Origin: Thuidium tamariscinum
Taxonomy: Eukaryota; Streptophyta; Bryopsida; Hypnales; Thuidiaceae
Assembly (NCBI GenBank): GCA_947034885.2
Contig: OX344754.2
Span: 1,178,001 to 1,242,000, forward strand
Length of the DNA: 64,000 bases
Reading direction: 5' to 3'
Of the stretch, positions 45,573 to 57,061 are shown piece after piece. The translations under genes were made by a program, and so were the position numbers. The first letter of the stretch is position 1. The number at the start of each line of letters is the position of its first letter. The notes under the pieces were generated by a model. That model saw only the letters and a program-made list of their open reading frames with translations. It was not told the DNA's origin and searched no databases.

Positions 45573-47376
45573 CATTCAAAATCGTCTATGTGAAGTTGAA
45601 AAGTGTCCCTCCAAAATGGATTTAAATCACTTTGATACATAATTGCAACTCATTGATTGCTAATTCTTTAGATTTTGGTTTTATCATCAAGTGGCTATGT
45701 GATGGTTTCAATGACCTAAGGTAGAGGTACCTATAACAAATAATTTAAGCAATCCAACTTGTAGGATGTTGAGAATTCATTGCAAAATTGAACTCTGTGT
45801 GTGTAAATTTAAAGGTGAAGGAGAATGTCAATAAAGAAGAATTTCTTTTCTCAAAAATAGATGTAACATATAATATTAATGTGAGTTTTTCGTTTGGACC
45901 CATTTTGGTTTTATAGACTCACTTGTTACAATTAGCTTTGGCACTTTTCCCTAAGCAAGAAAGGAAGAAAGATGAATGGATGAAAAGTTGCAATCAAAGA
46001 ATCTTTTTCAATGAATAGTACATTCAAGTGTTGTCCACAATAGATTAGCCTATATAGCCATTATAGAAGGGTTGTTTGAAATAGGTACTTCTACCATAAA
46101 GAATTCCCATTTTGAAAATTTATAATAATTACATGTCTTCTTTAGAAATTCTAATTTTTGAAAATTTGTAATTTTCAATTGTTAATACTACAATAGAACT
46201 TCTAATAAACTTCTCTAAAGCAATAAACCTCTCTACCATAATGTATCAAATTGATTCCCACCTAGCCCATTGTAAACATCATGAATGCAAATGACCCTCT
46301 TTTAATGTAAAATAACCTCTTTACAATAATGTGTCTGACTAGTTTTGGCCCCACTCTTATTAGAAGTTCTAGGTCACCAAAAAAATCTTAAAAAGATACC
46401 TTCAATTTTGTTGAATTGCTTATAATGACATTTTTGGATGTTTTTATCTCAGAGTTTAAGAACCTCTAGGCTAAGCTTCTATTCATTTCCTAAAAGACTT
46501 CAACCCATGAGATTCAAGTTTGCCCTTACTAAAATTCCTTTGAGCATCCTTCTGAGGTTACAAAATTCTACGAAAACACAAAATGTCTACAAATTTTTTT
46601 GTTAGGTGAAACTTAGTGCATTAGACCTCCCTCTAATTATACAAAAAAAATCCCATTGATTTGAGCTTTAGGAGTAAATCAATCATGTTGCAATTGCATC
46701 CCCTTGAAACAATAAGATACCCCAACCTATACTAGGCCAAGTGGGAGCCAGATCTTTACCAACCAAACCATACTAATGGCATATATTCCAAATTTCAAAT
46801 GTGTACCACTAACATAATATAGCCTATAATGAATTGGCTCCCATTTGACTTATCATATGTTGAGTTACCTTATATGAGGTAGGATTGCCTACTATAGTAA
46901 TAAAGCTATACATGTGTGATAGGGTAGAAGAAAACATACTTGAAACAAAGATTGCTTTTATCTTTCCATGTTTCCTTTTCTATGTGTTTTCATTTCCTTT
47001 TTCTACTATCATTCCCTCACTTGTAGATGAGTGGCAAGTTTGTTTGTTTTTTACTTTCTAGTGCCAAATTGAACTAGAAATAATTAATACACTAAAAACT
47101 ATCAATACATTGTGAAACTTTTTGCTAAAAAACTTTGAATTAAAAAAAAATTCCTAGATGAAATTATGAGATTGTGGATGAAAACAAATTTATAAACATG
47201 TGGGTTTGTATGAATGTGATATTTTCTATCTAATACATGGACGAATGTTGAAATTTGAAGCATGACTATGACATTGTGTATAGCCACTTTGGCACTTCAT
47301 AAAAAATGAAAAAGAAAGAAAGAAATCCCTACTAGGTGGGTTGGGACCCACAATCTCAGAACGGCTAGGGTGAATT

Positions 47377-47557
47377 GACCCCCTTATTGCCCCGTTGGGG
47401 CAACCCTTGGAATTTTTTATTTTTTGCAAATTCTGAATTCATATATGGAATCAGAGGCCCTCAATTAGCTAGGAGGCGTGAAGAAAATCCGAAATATACG
47501 GCACAAAATAGGGGGTAATTTAGTCAACTTGCTATTGACTGGGGCAATAAGGGGACC
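47377..47557. repeat. Inverted repeat with GC-rich 17-base ends
   Basis: The left arm GACCCCCTTATTGCCCC (47377-47393) and right arm GGGGCAATAAGGGGACC (47541-47557) are inverse with one mismatch. The left arm also forms its own tight hairpin, TTGCCCC-GTT-GGGGCAA (about 47386-47402). The 181-base unit has no coding capacity. It may be a small MITE. Confidence 0.6.
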
Positions 47558-49130
47558 GAAAATTATATTAGGTTTTAGGGGTTTAAAGCTTAGTTTAGAG
47601 AAGAGATTTCAAAACTACTCACCGGCAAAAAAATCTCTCATAATTTTCATCACATTCACCAAGATGGGACAAGTCAGAGCTTTCTCTGTGCATATAATAA
47701 ACCTATAAAAACAATTCCAAATTTTTATACTAAACTACCTAGGGTACCTAAATTAGAAAACAAAATTGCACACCATTAATAACTTCTTAACCACATACTC
47801 AAAAATTAGGAAAATTATGATCTCTCAAAGCTCCTCATTAATCACATGTCGTGTCCAAAATTTCAAAAGGAAAAAATCGACATTTGGTTCTTTACAAGTT
47901 ACCCAAAATTTCTATGTTGCAAAAAAATATTGTCTGGTTATTTGGGGGGTTAGCTATTTATTACATGTGCTTTTATTGGATATAATTTTTTTAAATACTT
48001 CTTAATAATATACCTATTTTGGGGGAGAGAAAAATGATTCTCCAAAGAAACCCTTTAACCCTTTTTTTTATTACACTTTTAAAGATGAAGTCACATGTTC
48101 AATATAAGCGATAAAATACTTTGTATTTTGTAAGAGACTTTAAAATTATTAGGTATTTACCCAAAAAAAATATGCAACATAGTTTAAAATTTAATTCCAA
48201 ATTTTTACTATGAATTCATTATTACAGTGTACAACGTAATAATATGAGCCTGAGTTAACTTATTACTCTGAAATTAAAAAAAATATGGTTATAGTCTTCA
48301 AATTCTTATTATTTGAAAATTTGAAAATTTGAATAGGAGTAGAAATTGCACTTGATAATTCTTATTTCATGACTTTGATTCAAATTCAAAATCTTGAAAC
48401 ATTTTAGAAGATAAAATATACATCTACAATAAGTAAAGAGTAAGAAAATCGTAGAATTGTGAAAGTGAAATGACATGTGAAGCCATGGAAACCTCAACAT
48501 TCATAATACCACTATTAATACCTCTATAACATCACATTTTTGAACCATGGGATGTTGTGGAAGTGTATTAACCTTTGGAACTCCATATTACCATACCATG
48601 TTAAACTATGGACCTTGTGGTTATAGTAGTATGATGAGTCAACTCATCTTGCACCAACCATCAGTCCTTCATGGATTGAGTTGAGTAAATACATTCATTC
48701 ATCATGAGCATTTTAAACAATTGAAATTATTTTCAGAAAAAATTATGTTTGGTCAAATCAAAACATATTTTACAACACGGCTATAAATTATAACTTGTTC
48801 TCACTTCTCATTCTTCCACCCGACATTAATTTGTACTTTCCTATTTGAAGCCATTCGAGGAGATTCAAGGGAGGGTGAACATCCCGTCTGCAATTCATTC
48901 ATTTTAACTGTTCAGTTCGAAAACCGGCCCTTCATCACCTCCCTAAAAATCCATTGTCTTGGGGAGGGGTAGGGGGGCATTTTTGCTGTGAACGAAGTTA
49001 CTCTTTTTTTGCAACAAATTGAATCATCTTTTCCATTTGCCCCAAAAATTAAAATGGAAAACAAAATCAACACAACACATGCCATAGGGTACCACTAGGC
49101 AATAACTTTTGTTTTGGAAGGGAAGAGGGG

Positions 49131-49240
49131 GGGCTCTGCCACCCATGCTGCTCCCGGTTGCTAAAAGTACCGGTCAAGAAGGTTGGGACTCTGCCACTGC
49201 TGCTGCTCCCAGTTGCTAAAAGTACCAGTCAGGAAGGTTG
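49131..49240 (+). repeat. Two-copy tandem duplication, about 55 bases
   Basis: GGGCTCTGCCACCCATGCTG-type sequence followed by TTGCTAAAAGTACCGGTCA is repeated in tandem as GGGACTCTGCCACTGC...TTGCTAAAAGTACCAGTCA. Noncoding. Confidence 0.7.
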
Positions 49241-50285
49241 GAACGTGCTGGATGTTTCCCTCCTTGAGTCTGAACAGGACTTGACATGCATGAAGTTACT
49301 TGCCTTGGATCTAAGTGGGATTTGATGTACTTGAGCAAATCACTGTCAACATCTAGCTGGTGACAGAAATTGAGTAAAATTTGTTTTGATAGCTCACGTT
49401 AGTTGTGGATTGAATCTATTACAGGAACCCCATTTTTTTCCCATCCAACCAAGGACAGAGCCTGCCAACAAGAACAACTACTACTAAGTTTAACCCTTAA
49501 AGCATGTTCTATTCCTGTGTACAAATGTATACTCCATTGTATTCTAAGTGAAAATGTTGTGCAAGGACCATTTCGGAAGCTGAGATTGCATTTATTCAAG
49601 GTGGGATTTTTACACAGCTAGCACTTGCAAGTGTGCCACATAGTTGTTCAATCCAAACTGGATTTTAAAAAAACAAGCTCAGTCCAGAAATTTGAGAGTG
49701 CAAATGGGTGCTTGGTTGTTTGTATATGAAGTCTGTATAGTAGAATGTGGTTTTAAAAGGACATATTTGTTAGTTGCAGAGGTTCACATGTGTGGTCTTT
49801 GGCTTCAACACCAGTTGTGAGGTAAGTATGCACCGGAAGCACTGGTCACCATTGGTCATGAAAAAAATGATCGTTCATGAGCTTGTGAGCTCGAAAAGAC
49901 ATGATGTACAGTTAGGTCCACTCTCGGTTCACTTCATTTACGAATTGCCCATTAGAGGCTTTCAAATTTTTGTGTACAATGCGGAGTGTAATTGGTAGAT
50001 TTTGGTAGACATAATTATCATTGCATCCTTATGCAATTGCACTCAAGTCTACCAAATTTCAACTTCAACAAACCAACAGATCATTTCTGGTGAATTTTTA
50101 TAGTCAATTTTCATGATTTTATAAGATATTTTATTGCAAGCAATTGGGATGAAATTTTTAGAGTTTGATTATGGGTATATATAGAGAACATCCATATACA
50201 CAACTTTCCCTAAGCAAGTTTCTTCAAAAAAGTTTGACAATTCCTTCTATAGAGTTTTTAAGTGTTGAAATGACAATGTTCAAAT

Positions 50286-50363
50286 CACTAGTAGAAATCT
50301 GCGTTTGCCTCAACAAAATCTACTTGACGTGTTTGTTGAGGCAAACGCAGATTTCTACTAGTG
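50286..50363. mobile_element. CACTA-type foldback MITE, perfect 32-bp arms
   Basis: Arm 50286-50317 starts CACTAGTAGAAATCTGCG. Its exact reverse complement is at 50332-50363, with a 14-base loop between. CACTAGTAGAAA is the characteristic terminus of plant CACTA transposons. The element is flanked on both sides by AAT (50283-50285 and 50364-50366), the 3-bp target duplication expected for this superfamily. Perfect arms imply a recent insertion or conversion. A transcript would fold into a near-perfect hairpin. Confidence 0.85.
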
Positions 50364-52096
50364 AATGTTGTAAAAATAGATGTTTCTTAATTATTATTAT
50401 TTTTTCACTAAAGGAGTAACTAATTTGGCACGTTTGAGCACACTGGTACGGTTTCTTTTCCAAAATCTAATTCAAAATATAGAGATATCTATTTAACAAA
50501 GTTTGGTCATATGACACTTGAATTGAGCCCTTACTAGAAGTTTATATTTTTGTTACTTAATGGGGTGTTTTTTTTAATATGAAAGATGTGCGTATGGATG
50601 TTAACTACATATCCATGCAGTCAAATTAAAAATTCATGAGCCATTGTTTTCTACAACATATTAGGTAAAATCATGACAAAAAGACTTCAAAAATTCACCA
50701 AAAATGAAAATTTTTTAAGCTGAAATTTGGTAGGCTTTGAGTGCAATTGTATGAGAATCGAGTATATGCAATTCAAGAAGAAAAATTCCAATTCTCTTCA
50801 ATGCTATGCAAGAAAATGCACACAGCCCAAAAATGCACAATTCATAAATGAACTGAATCTAACTGTACAATGCACTTTTGTGACGTGGCTCTAGAATGTG
50901 AGCTATTCTTCTTGCATGCTTGACTTTGTTTTTGTTTATGACCATTACCATGAAAATTAGAATGACATAACATGTAGTAGTATCCAAACTGTGTGCCCCC
51001 CCCAACAAAATGGTGTAGAGTATTCCACACCATCAATAGCTATGAGTACAGGTGTCAAAATTACAAGGAACAAGCCCATTTTCCACCTCACTTCGCGAGT
51101 CAGTTGTCAATGGTGAAGGATGAATTCCGTTCAGCGACGCTCAAAGGGGAAAAGGCAGTGTTGGGAAAGGCTAATGAATGTTATGGAGTTAAATACTTGT
51201 ACCAATAGTTGAACATTTTCTCTAAGAGTAAGGTAGAGGATCCATAAATCAACCATCTAAGGGCTGGAATTCGTTGGGGGAGTTGAAACTTCTTGATATT
51301 TTTCTATAAATTTTCTATGAAATAAAAGAGGAAATGGCATCTAACCCAAGTTGTTTCATATTTTTTGAAGCTATGTGGAATTAGTTATGCAATTTTGAAG
51401 TTGAACTACCCTGGGACTCCAAAACTGTCCCCCTTTGAAATGTACATTGTTGGTACATCAATGAAGGCTATGAAAAAACAACATGTACAAATAGTGTACA
51501 TTCATGAGATGGGCGGTTCTTAATGCCGGAACTGTTCTTGAGCCTTCCACCTTATATGATGTAGAATGTTATTTTCCTAAGAGCAGAGGTGTGTAACTTT
51601 TTGATTATCATCCAAACTAAAAAAAATTAGATCTTTCAACATATTATTTAGATAAATAGAAGCACTAAAGGCGTGTTGGTATGATCCCTCCATCACCCTA
51701 AAATGAAAAGGCATGTTGGTCTTTATAAGTACTAGTGTGCTCCATGCCGTTGCCGTGGTCAAAATGAAAATTAATTTTTTATTTTTTTGAACCAAAAGTA
51801 ATTCAAAAATCCATAACTTTTTCATTTGAGGTCCAAACACCGCATGAAACCAAGTTGGTGCATCCCTCTTTGCAACCAAGAGAGTTTTCCGATGATACCA
51901 AGAACTCCACCGGTAGACTCATGGTCCGAGAGATCTCAACGTAACAAACAAGCAAACAAACAAACAACCTAATTTCAATAAGAGAGATGTTGATTGTAGC
52001 CAAGACTAGTAATGGACTACCACAATGGTACATCTTTTGTTTTATTGATACATCTTTTTATTTGTTTTTATTTTGGAAAATAGTGATCGGTGTAAC

Positions 52097-52368
52097 CAAC
52101 CCTTTTTTATTGGTACCATGGTGCCAGATTGCTCCATTTCAAAATAAATGTCTACTTTTTGCCCCAAAATAATCATCTTTTTTGTCATAAATTTTTCATT
52201 TCTATTAAAAATGTGGATGAAGTTGCCAAATTTGGATGAAAAGTGCATGAATATAATTGAAAAGTATGTTTTAGTACAAAACATAAATGAATGTAGAAAT
52301 ACGATGCTTCACCAAATTTTAAGTGATCACCATCTTGGCACTTTTCCAAAAAGTATAAAAAAGGGTTG
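52097..52368 (-). mobile_element. hAT-like MITE, copy 2 (inverted)
   Basis: The reverse complement aligns over its full length with 15029-15290. Landmarks include CCAAGATGG(T/C)GATCA, GTATTTCTACATTCAT, GACATTTATTTTGAAATG and GCAATCTGG. Ends are CAACCCTTTTTTAT and ATAAAAAAGGGTTG. The flanking octamers GGTGTAAC (52089-52096) and GTTTTAAC (52369-52376) match at 6 of 8, consistent with an aged 8-bp duplication. Confidence 0.75.
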
Positions 52369-52436
52369 GTTTTAACCCTTGTTGCATCTGACAAGTAACA
52401 ATCAATAAGAAAATTAGAGTAGGAAATCAATTAACA

Positions 52437-52745
52437 ACCAATTTGTCCAAAAATGAGGTCTCAAATTTCAAGAACCCAAAAATTTCAAAAAATCACCATA
52501 TAAGAGAACCTCATTTCAAATCCATTCCATCATGTTTCATCCAAGAAAATGATAATATTTTGCTAGAAGGAATTCTGAATTTTCCTCTTAAAAATTTATT
52601 AAAAAAATGTTGATGATAGCATTGGTGAATCTAGCCATATGAATGAAATCTAAAACTCTAAATCTACAACTTTCTTTTGTATATCAAGTTCAACATTTTC
52701 TTCCAAATAGTACTTCATAAAAGTAGTCAATTATGGAGATAAATC
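52437..52745 (+). repeat. Dispersed repeat family R1, copy 2
   Basis: Aligns in the same orientation with 15745-16040. Shared landmarks are TTTCAAAAAATCACCATAT, GAACCTCATTTCAAATCC, AATATTTTGCTAGAAGG, GAAATCTAAAACTC and TTCCAAATAGTACTTCAT. No ends or coding capacity were recognised. Confidence 0.65.
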
Positions 52746-54964
52746 TGGACATTTAGGAAATAATTATGCAAGGCAAGGCAACTGCCATTCACCGGCTCAG
52801 CCTGTCCAAGAGTCATTGTCTCTGACACATTGTATCTTGACAAACCTCTGTGAGATTTCTACTTTGTAAACTATGTATGCATTCAAATAAACAAAAATGC
52901 TTGTTTTCAAAGGTAGGGAATCTACATACTTTTATTTATTTTTTTAATTTTTAACCCTAAAATTTCTTTGAGACTTTGCCCACATATTTGTAGTTCCACA
53001 TATTTTGAGCAATTTCAAACTAGGTCTCTGAAACTGAAGAATACAGGTCACAGTAAGCCATTTCTGGCCATAACATGCAAAAGGGGTTAAGAATCGTCCC
53101 ATTCAACACACCTTACTCTGAACACGGGTAGGCAGGGGACAATAACCATCTCCCAGTGGACATGTACACACATGTTATTTGAGTTGCAAGTACAAGGTTC
53201 TTTTTGGTTTCCTTTTTCCCTTTCCTTCAACGAGTAAAGAGGACACCCCACATATCCTTTTGCAGCAAAAGGGGTCCATCTACCCTGAGTTATATGTGAT
53301 TATGCAGACTTAAACTGAGAGCTTCGAGTTTGCAAGGCAAAACAGACCAACTTAATTTATGATGCAGTTAGTATTTGTTTGTTTGTTTTTGTAAGAATGA
53401 TGACCTAAACCTGCTCCACAGGTTAATTTCATGACTTGCACTCCGATCATCAAACTAAGCTGCAAGTTTGGGTTTATCTCTATAAACTTGGGAATTCTGG
53501 ATAACTAGATTAAGGGGGTCTGCTCTTGACCCCTGAATGCCCATGCCTTCTCGAGTGTGTTTTGAGTTTTGATCATGAAAAAAAGAGCATGGGCTCATAG
53601 TTTTCGCTAAGGAATAAAATTGTTTTTTCCTTCAAAATCCAAGTGTGTAGATGTTTAGGGAGCTTTTTTAGTGTGTTTGTTCCCCGATTTCAAGCACAAG
53701 ATTGCATAGGGGTTGTGAGATTACAACAAGAGAAATTTGTATTTTCTTATTCTCATGGTGCTACCCTTCCCCTGTTCCCCACAATGTTTTATAAATTTGC
53801 ACGTGATTTTTTTGCCTAATAAAATGAGGTAGTTTTGTTCTTCCACTCATAGACATACATGACTTTGAAGACTTCTTAGGAACAACAATATTAACTTTTT
53901 ATAGCAAAAAGATAAAATTTTCAATAGTTAATCCTTTAGTGACTAGTCGACCACTTTTTGATCAATTTTGGGACTCTTGATCTCATGCTATTAAAAATAC
54001 ATTTGACTACAAAAAAAACTCAAAGAGTAATGCAATTAGAGTAGTAACATGTGCTTCAAACAAAACCAATTTGAGGGAAATTAGAGCATTGATGAATTAG
54101 CTTTGAGGTTGCAAACTCAAATGGCTTGAACCTTCAAATGGAAAGTGTTCAACAAAAATACAAAAAAAATATCAATCAAATTATGAGATTTTTTTGTAAC
54201 TTGATGTCTTGATAAGGCATGAGTATTTCTTTGTAATCTCCTCAATGCCCAAAGTAAACTTATGCATTAGTATTTATGTACCACAAATTCTAAAGGGTGA
54301 TTTAAGTCATTGATTTTTGAGAATTAAAGAAAACAACTCAAACTCTAACAAGGCTCTAGAAGTAAACATGGTTAAGAGGTATATTTCACTTTCTTCAATG
54401 TACCAAATCTGTACATTTTAGAAGAATATCCATTTTGATGACCATAGGTGATCATTTTTTGTGAACTTCAAAAATTTGTAACTAATTTCATGAAGCTTGA
54501 GAAAATATGAAACGACTTGGGTTAGATGGTTATTCTACTTGTCTTTTGAGGAAAATTTACTAAAAATTATTTAAAGATGTTTCGCCTCCCCAAAATTCAA
54601 TTTTAGCACTTGAAAGATTGACTTATGAACCCCCTATTTTATTTAAAACAATTTGTACCGTTGGATGAGTTTGATTTTTTGTTAGGACCTTGAAGAATCT
54701 CCCTTATGAAAACACCTTGTATGGTTTGATCCAAGCCTACATCTTTAGAGTTGCCACTAAATTAATTTTCTTAAAAAAATACACGTGCCCCCCAAATCAA
54801 CCACAGTCACCAAAGGGAATTAATTGTAGAAATTTGGACATGAATTCTTTGTAAACGATCAACCAAGTTTAAGCAACCATCCCCAATTAAGCTGGAATTT
54901 GAAGTCCGCTATGTATGGTCAAGAAGGCAATTAGGAGTTTTGGTTGTGGAGAATTTGAAGACGT

Positions 54965-57061
54965 TTAACACCTAAATGTTCAAGGCCTGTTTAGAGCCTC
55001 TAGAAATTTACTATAAGTTGAACAAAAAGCCCACATTTTGATAAGTTATATCCATTTTTTTGAATTGTAATCATACAAATTCAAACTAGGCATGTTAGAA
55101 ATCACTATCAAAGGATGGCACAAACTATTGAACGCCTAAAGAAATGGAAGAATGACCAAGAGCATGTATCGTGGATGTCATCATTGTATAGTTCAAAATT
55201 CAAAAGACTAGCCCCGATTCTATTTGAGCAGACCAAAACTGAAGTTCAACATACTAAGGTTCTAAATCTATCACAGATGGAGTTTGATGAGGCTACTAGA
55301 AATGATAGTGGATTTTGTAGTAACTTGACATTTACTGTCAATGATTTTAGTAACAAGTTCCATAAAGATAAGGATCATAATTCCTATACTTTTGGTATTT
55401 GGGCTCCAGTTCAAGATGGAAGTGGCAAACTAGCTTCGAAGAAAAGCAATTTTACAAGTGTTGGGGGAGAATTCCTTCTTGCTTCTCACAAAGTATATGT
55501 GGACTTCAATGCCTGTGATGGAATTGTTGAGATGATATGGCGGGGAAGATCTGACTTCCACTGTACTATTCTATCCACTATTGCTTCTGGGTATACAAGG
55601 ATTGGTACTTCGGTACAAGTGAACAAGAGTTTAGTGCAACGGATGAGAACATTGATTCACATGAAGGAACATGAAGGGCTTTCTATTGATAGTAGAATCC
55701 GTGGTATTCAGGAAATTTTTGACTCAAAACTTCAAAAGGCAAAATAGATTTGTAGAGTTCAGAGCACATATAGTAATAAATAAGGTTATTATATTCTCTT
55801 TAGAATGGAATTTATAGTTTGTTTACTATTTGCATGACGATATTTTAGTACTTTGTTTTAGTCTTCTAGATGATGCTATCTATGTATTCTATCTAATATA
55901 TAACAGATATTTTGTTACCATGATATAGATATAAAGATTACTTTGCCTTTATTTTATCATTTCTATTTTTTTTTTGTATGCTAAAGGATGTGTGCATTTT
56001 TTAACCCCTAAAGTCCCATTGTCCCCTCGAGGGACAATTCAAAGTTTGGATAGGTTCCTATGGGCTTAATTTATTTTATGTTTTTTTGAAACTTTTTGTA
56101 GAAGTGTAGTTTTCCAAGAACTTCCTAGATATGTAATTCTTATTTCAATCCAATATCAGATGAAGAAGTTATAGTGTTTTTTTGGCAAAACCAAACTCAA
56201 GGGGTAGACTGCGTAGGCACTTTCGGCTTGACTTTCGAAGGGGCAGGATGTCTGTACGAAACCAGAACCTAGGAAGGGGCAGCAGGTAAAGAAGAGGGCC
56301 CCTACTTAGGTGGACGCCTCCATGTCACCAGTAAGTCCACCACACCTTGTAGTTGGAAGCAAAGGGGAGGGGCCCCCAATATTGGGAACTTTATGGGGGA
56401 ATGTGGTCGCAAAACTACTGGGTTTGACACGGAACACAATGGACTCATTTTTTGAAGTTGCCAAATGGCATTTTGCATTTAGTTAATAGTAGAGGCCTTT
56501 GGAAATCCATAGAATTTAGGGAATTGATTTTTTTCCAATTTTTTTTTTGAGATGTTGTGAAAAATGAATGCATCTTTCAATATACCATTGAGATTTGTGA
56601 GATTTGAAATATTATGGGTAGAAAATTTAATTGCAAAAAGTTATATGGTATTCCCATTTTTCACAACATAGTTGCATTGCAGGATTTTCTTGGAAGTGTT
56701 GTAAGTTTCCAAATCATTTGAAAATTGGTGGAGGTGTTCTTAACATGATTTAGAATATGTTAGGTTTTTAAATTCAAAGTCCATAGTGCAAAAAGTTTTC
56801 ACGGATGGTGGTCAAAGTCGTCTGAAATTTTTGGGCAGCACTTGCAAAAACTTTCTCCCCAACTTTGAATGCTAATATCTTCCAATTCGTACGGTTAAAC
56901 TTGATGAAATTTTTACCACTTGATCTCGGACAAATGAAGAACAAGATCTTACCATTAAATTTTGTAAAAATTATTTTTTTCGTTTTTTTATTGAATGGAG
57001 CAAAAATGGCCGTTTTGAGTGTTTTTTGCCAAAAAAATGGCCTTGGGACTTTAGGGGTTAA
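54965..57061. mobile_element. TTAA-ended (piggyBac-like) composite TIR region
   Basis: The left end, TTAACACCTAAATGTTCAAG (54965), and the right end, ending GGGACTTTAGGGGTTAA (57061), are imperfect inverse repeats. A second, cleaner start, TTAACCCCTAAAGTCCCA (56001-56018), is inverse to the right end over 18 bases. The 54965-55110 stretch also matches the reverse complement of the right end of the element at 63211-63865 (CTATAAGTTGAACAAAA, TTGATAAGTT, TACAAATTCAAACTA). TTAA next to CCC-starting termini is the piggyBac pattern. The 210-residue ORF at 55115-55747 lies inside. This is either one 2.1-kb element with an internal repeat or a nested pair. Confidence 0.55.
55115..55747 (+). CDS. Predicted Fe(II)/2OG dioxygenase-like protein, possibly TET/JBP type
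   Basis: One intact frame of 210 residues from ATG, in AT-rich codons quite unlike the host genes. I see a double-stranded beta-helix dioxygenase signature: an iron-binding HxD motif (H83, D85, in FHKDKDHNSYTFGIW), GGEF (117-120), strands KVYVDF and DGIVEMIWRG (126-144), a distal His149 in DFHCT, and Arg162 in TRIGTSVQV for 2-oxoglutarate. The HxD to His spacing of 64 residues suits compact members. The YTFG.W...GGEF...H...R layout reminds me of TET/JBP-like enzymes linked to transposons in fungi and some algae, but this is from memory. The N-terminal 70 residues are unrecognised. It lies 150 bases inside a TTAA-ended repeat, so it is probably transposon-borne. An upstream exon is possible, because the frame is open back to 55064. 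Confidence 0.5.
   Translation: MAQTIERLKKWKNDQEHVSWMSSLYSSKFKRLAPILFEQTKTEVQHTKVLNLSQMEFDEATRNDSGFCSNLTFTVNDFSNKFHKDKDHNSYTFGIWAPVQDGSGKLASKKSNFTSVGGEFLLASHKVYVDFNACDGIVEMIWRGRSDFHCTILSTIASGYTRIGTSVQVNKSLVQRMRTLIHMKEHEGLSIDSRIRGIQEIFDSKLQKAK

Larger units (their letters stand above)
45573..54964. other. AT-rich intergenic DNA with small repeats
   Basis: No gene is supported in over 9 kb. It holds an inverted repeat (47377-47557), a short tandem duplication (49131-49240), a CACTA-type foldback (50286-50363), a hAT-like MITE (52097-52368) and repeat R1 copy 2 (52437-52745). Minor (CAAA)n and (GTTT)n runs occur near 51945-51968 and 53377-53390. Confidence 0.5.
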
